A program made the position numbers and the translations under genes. From positions 1,736,001-1,800,000 of the forward strand of contig OY752141.1 in NCBI GenBank assembly GCA_963573315.1: a stretch of 64,000 nt of DNA, in the 5' to 3' direction. The notes beneath the pieces are model-generated. The model did no database searches. It saw nothing but the letters and a program-made list of their open reading frames with translations, and had not been told where the DNA came from. This document shows positions 59,607-64,000 of the stretch, piece by piece. The first letter of the stretch is position 1. The number at the start of each line of letters is the position of its first letter. Source of the stretch: Entomortierella parvispora. Taxonomy: Eukaryota > Mortierellomycota > Mortierellomycetes > Mortierellales > Mortierellaceae.

Positions 59607-61390
59607 CTCCTCCTCCTCCTCCTTCTCGGCAGCAGCAACCTTCTTGTGCTCGTGGGTGTGCTCATGATCGTGCTCATGGTCGTGGTCACCACCGCAGCAG
59701 GCGTCCTCCTCGACGTCATCCTCATCATCCTCGCCGATAAAGACATCCTCGGTATCCAAGAACCACTGGACACGCTCCTCGATCAAGGCAGAGTCACCGA
59801 CAATGGCCTCGGCGGTCTTCTTGACAGTCTCGAGCTGGATGGTGACGGTGTCATGAGGGTTGCCAATCTCAGCAAAGCCGTACTTGCTCAGGAAGATCTT
59901 GTTAGGGAAGGGACCATAGTGGCGGGTGATCTCCTCGCCCTTCTTGACGTCCTCATCGAGGACAATGTCGCAGGTATCGTCGATCTCCTCGTCCTCCCAG
60001 TCCTCATCATCCTCCTCGCCCTCCTCATCGGAGGACTTGGCAGCGCGCTTGGCCTTCTTGTCCTCCAACTCTGGGGCATCCTCCTCCTCATCCTCCTCGT
60101 CCTCTCCGTCCATATGTTCGCAAGAGATGGCACCGCAGACCTCGCAAACATCCTCGTGGGAGAGGTAGTCAGAGTTGGGCTCGGCGCTGTGGTTAACACT
60201 ATTTCATGGCGGGAAAGCGAGAAAGCGAGAGAACTGAAAGTTAGAACAAAATCTGGTTCTAGGCTTCCTATGTTTTTTTTTTTTTTCTTCTCAAGGACAC
60301 CGTTCTTCAAAAGAGCTTTCCTGAGAGCCTTCTTTTTAAACTTACAAGTCAGCGAAGGGGACGAGGGCCGAGACGTGGTAATCGTCGACGTCCATGGCAC
60401 GAGAAGAGACGTGGGAGGTCATGATCTTGAAGTCCTCAAAGGAGAAGAACTTGGCTTTGACGTCCTCGGAGAAGATGTCGGCATGCTTCTCCAAGAAGGG
60501 GACAACAATGGTGTCGTAATCCTCACGCATATCCTTCTGTTCAATTCGCGGATGCCATGATCGTCATCAGAAAAGGAAAGGGGAAAGAGAAGCAAAAATA
60601 AGAAATGAGAGTTAGCGAAAGCGCGTCATGATTTTTTTGGATCGGTGTTTTTTCGGTCACACAGAACAGGTAAGGCCATGTAACTAGTAGGCGGACCAAT
60701 GCCCACAGACGGGGGAGCATCAAATGACGTTGACCAGCCAGAGAAGCCCGAGAGCAACAAAAGTAGCAGCCAGCCCAGCGGAGACACACGAAAGTAAACA
60801 ACAACAAAAAAGAAACAAACAAAAAAAAAAAAAAAAAAAAAAGAGCACTGAAAATCGAAAAGAAAAAAACTTACGAGATCAGTCTCGATATCGGCGTGCA
60901 CCTCGGACATCTTCATGAGCTCGCGGGACTCCTCCGAGAGATCGCTGGCCATCTGGGGGCGGCGGTTGTTCAAGAGAGCGAGGTAGGCGGACCAGAGAGA
61001 CTCGGAGCCACGGGAGAGCTCGTACATGCAGGCAAGGGTCAATCCAACGTAACCCTCAATATCCTCCTCCTCCAGAATGTTGGCAATGCCAGTCGAGGCA
61101 ACAGAGAGGACGATAGACTTGGGGACCTGGATGGCTATTAAAAGGGACGTGCAGCAGATACGAGACGGGTTAAGGACGTGATACTATAGCTACAACTACA
61201 GCAACAGGGGCGCCAGACACATGCCAGCACGCGTTGCGCGAGTCATACCTTCGTATCCGGCGTCGAGGTTCTTCTTGGCAAAGATGCCGAGTCCGTGCTT
61301 GCCCTCGCGAATCTCGATGGCGTCCTTGTCCCAGATGATCTCATTCTCCAAGGCCCATGCGAGGAAGGCGGTCAAGTCGGGGTTGGTCAT
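59085..61390 (-). CDS. SET-domain lysine methyltransferase (Rkm4/SETD6-like)
   Basis: The exons are 61390-61249, 61134-60875, 60536-60346 and 60198-59085, with phases consistent; 568 residues. It belongs to the SET plus Rubisco-LSMT-substrate-binding group that methylates ribosomal or other proteins. The sequence shows FLAWALENEIIWDKDAIEIR, GLGIFAKKNL, IQVPKSIVLS, LSRGSESLWSAYLALL, the cofactor motif FVNHSAEPNSDY, and EITRHYGPFPNKIFLSKYGF with the catalytic Tyr. Two insertions are odd. One is an acidic segment of about 60 residues right after the cofactor motif, holding CEVCGAISCEH. The other is a later stretch with CCGG, alternating Asp/Glu-His, and about 17 consecutive Glu. Both are coded without gaps. 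The exact substrate is unknown; Rkm4/SETD6 is the closest known type by layout. Confidence 0.85.
60821..60842. repeat. 22-base poly-A tract in an intron
   Basis: Lies in the second intron (60537-60874) of the SET-domain gene, near its donor side, where it reads as poly-T in the transcript. A separate 19-base T run sits at 61496-61514 upstream of the gene. Confidence 0.85.
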
Positions 61391-63224
61391 TTCGAGTAGA
61401 GTGGGGTGTGGCTGTGAAGGGGATGAGTGGTAAGAATGGAAAAAGAAAAGAAAGAAAAGAGAGGAATGGTCGGAACGGGGCCTTGTTCCTTGTCCTTTTT
61501 TTTTTTTTTTTTTTCTCCTTTGCCCTCCCAGGCGCCGTCAAGCTGGCCTTGAAAAACAAGGAAAAAAAAAAAAAAAGCAAACAGCAAGCCCCGAGAGCAC
61601 CCTTCTGATTTGCCACCACACAGCACCCTGCTCCACCCTCTGCCCTCCTGTGCCCACGCCACGCTGCCTTTTGACCGTGTCTGCATCTGGGTTGCACCCC
61701 CGACGCGTCTTTTCTCGGCGGAACAAACGGAAACAAAGCCTGTTCATTTTTTTATTTTTTATGACAGTATTCTGACCTTTATTAAAAATAGCAGTCATAT
61801 ATTTTCTTGAATAAATAATAAATCATGAATATTTCCATGTGGGTGCTCTCCTTGCATGCATGCATGAATGCCCGCATTCTTCGACACACACATCCGCACT
61901 TTTCCACCCCCAGCTACCCTAGCTACCCTAGCTACCCTAGCTACCTCAGCTACCTCTCGACCTGCTGACCCTATTCTGGTCACTTCTGCGCGCCACTCTC
62001 CCCCTACAACCCTCATAGCCTCACAATCGCGCACCTCCCTTTCCTCCCCCAAATCCAATCTAATGAACCTCATTGCGCGACAATAATGTAAGCACAACTG
62101 ATGTTGTTGTGACCGTCCCTCCTGCAATTGATGGCCATGGTGGCCAACCCTCTAGTCAAGGTAAAGATTTTTAGAAAGAAGGCCGTCCATAGAACTGTCT
62201 ATGTGAAAACAAAGTTTAATGGTACTGGATAAAACGCAGAGCTTGGGCCCGTTCTCGGAACACAAACCATTGCCAGGGCATTCAGTCGTTTCGAAGACGT
62301 GTTTGGCCAAGAATCAAACGAGAATGACGAGATCTGCACCGACTCAAAAGCGACGATGGAGACATGAAAGTGGGAATTACTCTGCAAGGATCTCCTGAAC
62401 CATATGTTGCTACCACGCGTCGAAATCCCTAGAAGAGATGGTTGGCGGGTATGGGGAGGGGAATCCCAACACGGAGACCCATTATCATAATGTCAAGCGT
62501 GCTGCTCCTGTGCGGCACATCGTTCCGACCACCTAGTCGACTCCCAGGCACTCCTGGAAGAAGGTCATCTCGTATCAAATGCGCTGACGATGAGTGAGTA
62601 CGCGGTCGATCTGTCGCTGCAAACCACGACACTCGAACTCGTCTGCCTCTATGAATGGCCGGCTATAGCCGATACCAGAGTCACTGAGTGGTATGCATGT
62701 TACCGACCTTGACACACGTGTAGTACATGTATTCACATTTCGGTATCGCTTAGCTTGATTTTAACAACACAACAACATGTCAGGCATTTCTCTCCTGCCC
62801 ATCTCACGGCACAAGGTAAAACGTAACTGTAAGTTTCATTGCCTCCGCATCTTGTCCGTCTATCTTCCCTGCCCTCTGGCTTTCTTTGCTTTTTTTTTTT
62901 TTTGCAAAGCAATGAAGAGATCTCAGGGTCGCAGAGGAATGGGTTAGTTTCGCGTCATTGCACGTATCTTGGATACCGGCCTTATGCCCTGCAGTGATCT
63001 AGGCCACTGTCCAAACGTCATCGTGAAAGGATGATGGTATTCAGCGACGGACGTGGGTATTACGGCAGGATAAAGGAAAGATGTGAAAACGAGCTCTTAA
63101 CCTCTGTGCTATCTTTGTTCATACAGACTGCTGTGCTGAAAGAAGGCCATCTGGTTATGGGCAGTCGAATCCACTTTTATATTTTCAAAATATTCATTAC
63201 AAAGGTTTTGACTGTACTCGTCGT
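61391..63224. other. Gene-free interval
   Basis: 1.8 kb between the start of the SET-domain gene and the stop of SRP68 (both minus). It holds the purine/poly-T-rich promoter of the former and a 9-bp tandem repeat (61912-61956). There is no frame of coding quality and no convincing RNA gene. Confidence 0.5.
61912..61956. repeat. 9-bp tandem repeat AGCTACC(CT/TC), five copies
   Basis: Three AGCTACCCT units followed by two AGCTACCTC units. The unit includes CCCTAG, which only superficially resembles telomeric repeats. Confidence 0.9.
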
Positions 63225-63983
63225 CTACCTCCGACCCCAAATAGATCCAAACCATCCACTGCCTGCAGCATCGCTCTGTTGCGACGCTGCCTTGGGACGA
63301 CCTGACCTCTCTGCCAACACATCGTGATTGTAGTCCATGTGGTTGAACGCAATGTCAAAGAACAAAGGCTTTGCAGGAATAGGTTGAAGCGCGGGAGGAA
63401 AGTCAACCAAGTGGGGCACCGTGGGATTATTCTTGGAGGTAATCGAGGTTGGGTATGTGTCCAGACGCTTGATCAAAGCAGGCTAGTACCATACAGCAAA
63501 CAAAGAGGAAGGAATGTTAATATCGACATTGCATCACACGTAGCAATAGCAAACAGTACAGGGCCAATTGTAATCGAAAGAACGCACCTCGTCCAAAGTA
63601 TTCTCGTCCAAGCTCATAGATGACATCTTGTTGTCAAGACTCTCGCCGTCTTCGCCGTGAATCAAGTACCAGGCCGCATGCACCTGGCACTTTCTTCCTC
63701 GGATCTTGCTCTCCATATCCTGCAACTCCTTCTCTGTCACATTAAAGGAATCTGCATCCGAGGAAGCGTTAAAAGACCTTCCGAGGCCGCTCCTGATCTG
63801 TGTAGCGTATGACTGTGCACGGTCAAAGAGAGCGATAGCTTCCACATGGCGTGCGAGCTTTGAGTATGCGGTAGCTGTAAAGAAACATCTCCATCCCTTG
63901 TAGTAGAGAAGCTTGTTCTCTACTTCGCCAGACAGCTTGGTGTCCGCAGCAACACCAGGGAGTTCTTGAATGGCAGTCAGGTT
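63225..63983 (-). CDS. SRP68: Signal recognition particle subunit SRP68, C-terminal part
   Basis: Two 3' exons are visible, 63983-63588 and 63482-63225, giving about 217 residues; the 5' part lies beyond the right edge. SRP68 binds SRP RNA and SRP72 and helps target nascent secretory proteins to the ER. The exons show the TPR-like helical region (YYKGWRCFFTATAYSKLARH, VEAIALFDRAQSYATQI, KIRGRKCQVHAAWYL). The C-terminal block binds SRP72 in homologues: PALIKRLDTYPTSI, VDFPPALQPIPAKPLFFDIA and the tail GWFGSIWGRR. The donor GTGCGT and acceptor CTAG join in phase 0. The acceptor at 63984 shows that at least one more exon lies upstream. Confidence 0.9.
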
Positions 63984-64000
63984 CTATACAAGAAAAAAGA

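Noticed and set aside
61912..61956. CCCTAG-containing tandem repeat as interstitial telomere
   Set aside because: The unit is 9 bp (AGCTACCCT), not the CCCTAA telomere unit, and it degenerates within the array.
62600..62690. tRNA-like segment on the minus strand (GAGTTCGAGT and roughly pairing ends)
   Set aside because: The T-arm-like part and 6 of 7 end pairs look suggestive, but no acceptable anticodon arm and A box could be fitted together.

Overview
The window looks like nuclear DNA of a filamentous early-diverging fungus, most likely Mucoromycota close to Mortierella. Genes are split by short GT...AG introns, often with CTAAC-like branch sites. Promoters and leaders are CT/GA-rich with long homopolymer runs. 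Proteins are of fungal type (Thi4, Ndt80-family factor, amino acid permease, GPI-anchored wall protein). Two Crinkler (CRN) proteins are present, a family common in this lineage. The genus is an inference. All exon-intron structures were worked out by eye from reading frame, splice sites and family knowledge, with no transcript data.

Layout. 0-4 kb: a possible gene tail, then a secreted acidic repeat protein and a GPI-anchored Cys-rich protein (both minus). 5.6-8.9 kb: an eight-exon orphan with a PD-(D/E)XK-like motif, with four 175-bp tandem repeats in an A-B-A-B order next to its start. 8.9-11.4 kb: unassigned, weakly coding-like DNA. 11.4-17.7 kb: sugar transporter, isoprenylcysteine methyltransferase and thioredoxin-like protein, all minus. 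20.6-22.0 kb: an unknown membrane protein. 22.7-26.6 kb: an Ndt80/PhoG-type transcription factor. 26.6-33 kb: a gene-poor island with a decayed DDE transposase, a decayed D5-type primase/helicase and an intact short CRN, bounded by related direct repeats.

33-45.8 kb is a compact housekeeping block: unknown Pro/Gln-rich protein, AP-1 sigma, a fast-evolving longin-like protein, a coiled-coil membrane protein, V-ATPase subunit a and thiazole synthase Thi4. 46.8-49.1 kb is a long CRN (ubiquitin-like head, P-loop NTPase, nuclease-like tail) with a frame problem at its last intron. It is followed by Ubc7 (ERAD E2), a Ppn2-like metallophosphatase, a 4-kb gene-free stretch, a strongly codon-biased amino acid permease, a SET-domain lysine methyltransferase with acidic/His-rich inserts, and the 3' end of SRP68 at the right edge.

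The conserved genes cover membrane traffic, vacuolar acidification, ER protein targeting and degradation, nutrient uptake and thiamine synthesis. They do not form a single pathway cluster. The unusual content is concentrated at 5.6-11 kb, 28.8-32.8 kb and 46.8-49.1 kb, where CRN-type and nuclease-like proteins and mobile-element or virus-like relics occur.
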